Shown: piece after piece, positions 63,817 through 64,000 of the stretch
How the letters are laid out: every line of letters begins with the position of its first letter
Position numbering within the stretch: position 1 is the stretch's first letter
Assembly (NCBI GenBank): GCA_963702495.1
Contig: CAVPDA010000023.1
Coordinates: forward strand, 35,987 to 99,986
Source: CAVPDA01 sp963702495
GTDB taxonomy: Bacteria > Pseudomonadota > Gammaproteobacteria > Burkholderiales > Rhodocyclaceae
Reading direction: 5' to 3'
Length of the DNA: 64,000 bases
Made by a program: the position numbers and the translations under genes
The notes under the pieces: generated by a model
What the model saw: the letters and a program-made list of their open reading frames with translations, nothing else
Told to the model about the DNA's origin: nothing
Databases searched by the model: none

Positions 63817-64000
63817 GGCGCAGTCCTGTGCCGATTCGCCTCGCGCCGATGCACGGCATCCGAACTGCGTGGATCGGGAGGCTGCTCCGCTCCGCTGTTA
63901 TAATCTCGCTGAGTTGTGCGGTGCAGCGTGCAGCCGGAGTCGAAGCTGCGCCTTCGCCGATGAGATAGCCTTGAGAGATTCCGAAAGCGTGGACCAAAGA
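63817..64000. other. Right-edge intergenic segment
   Basis: No gene is visible. A TATAAT box at 63899-63904 points rightward without a clear -35 element, and may belong to a gene beyond the window. Confidence 0.35.

Overview
The window is GC-rich DNA from a proteobacterium, most likely a chemolithotrophic or metabolically versatile betaproteobacterium (Rhodocyclales or a relative). The grounds are an S-adenosylhomocysteine riboswitch in front of ahcY with metF downstream, a TPP riboswitch in front of thiD-thiC, flavocytochrome c sulfide dehydrogenase with NapC/NirT and c4-type cytochromes, a pcm-rhodanese-tolC operon, and LPS core genes waaA-waaC. No ribosomal RNA, tRNA or CRISPR array was seen.

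Layout. 0-5 kb: the tail of a HerA/YjgR-like ATPase, an ankyrin-repeat protein, and a leftward operon fccA-fccB-c4-napC for sulfide oxidation. 5-24 kb: mostly housekeeping and small accessory genes: a hybrid sensor kinase, threonine aldolase, DinB protein, metF, a PIN/RHH toxin-antitoxin pair, ahcY, YidB, a decayed restriction-modification remnant, a Uma2 nuclease, thiC-thiD, hemerythrin, PilZ, cupin and FAH proteins, and an unusual three-part fusion (cNMP-binding + acetate kinase + PduL). 24-32 kb: a TetR-controlled RND efflux pair, then pcm-rhodanese-tolC. 32-58.5 kb: an accessory block lying between tolC and waaA. It has polysaccharide ABC export and glycosyltransferase genes at the left edge (32-34 kb) and again at 46.6-52.2 kb, and between them a secretion/electron-transfer block: a nonaheme secreted cytochrome, a LamG/sugar-dehydrogenase fusion, a matrixin-type protease with a small secreted companion, and a decaheme cytochrome plus MtrB/PioB porin. 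Two more related secreted proteins follow at 54-57 kb. 57-64 kb: waaA, waaC and a WaaE-like transferase, with three nucleotidyltransferase-based two-gene modules and palindromic repeats around them.

Main discovery. Five otherwise unrelated exported proteins (a 9-heme cytochrome, a LamG/PQQ-type dehydrogenase, a HExxHxxGxxH protease and two proteins of a small unknown family) all end in the same module of about 250 residues with four conserved cysteines. I know no named family for it. It sits at the extreme C terminus every time and around a porin-cytochrome conduit, so a role in surface attachment, sorting or matrix assembly is plausible but is inference.

Data quality. Several conserved genes (thiC, ahcY, napC, the ankyrin gene, one module protein, one glycosyltransferase) carry single-base frameshifts, mostly in short homopolymers. 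This looks more like consensus error than decay, so broken genes of this kind are described as one gene across the shift.
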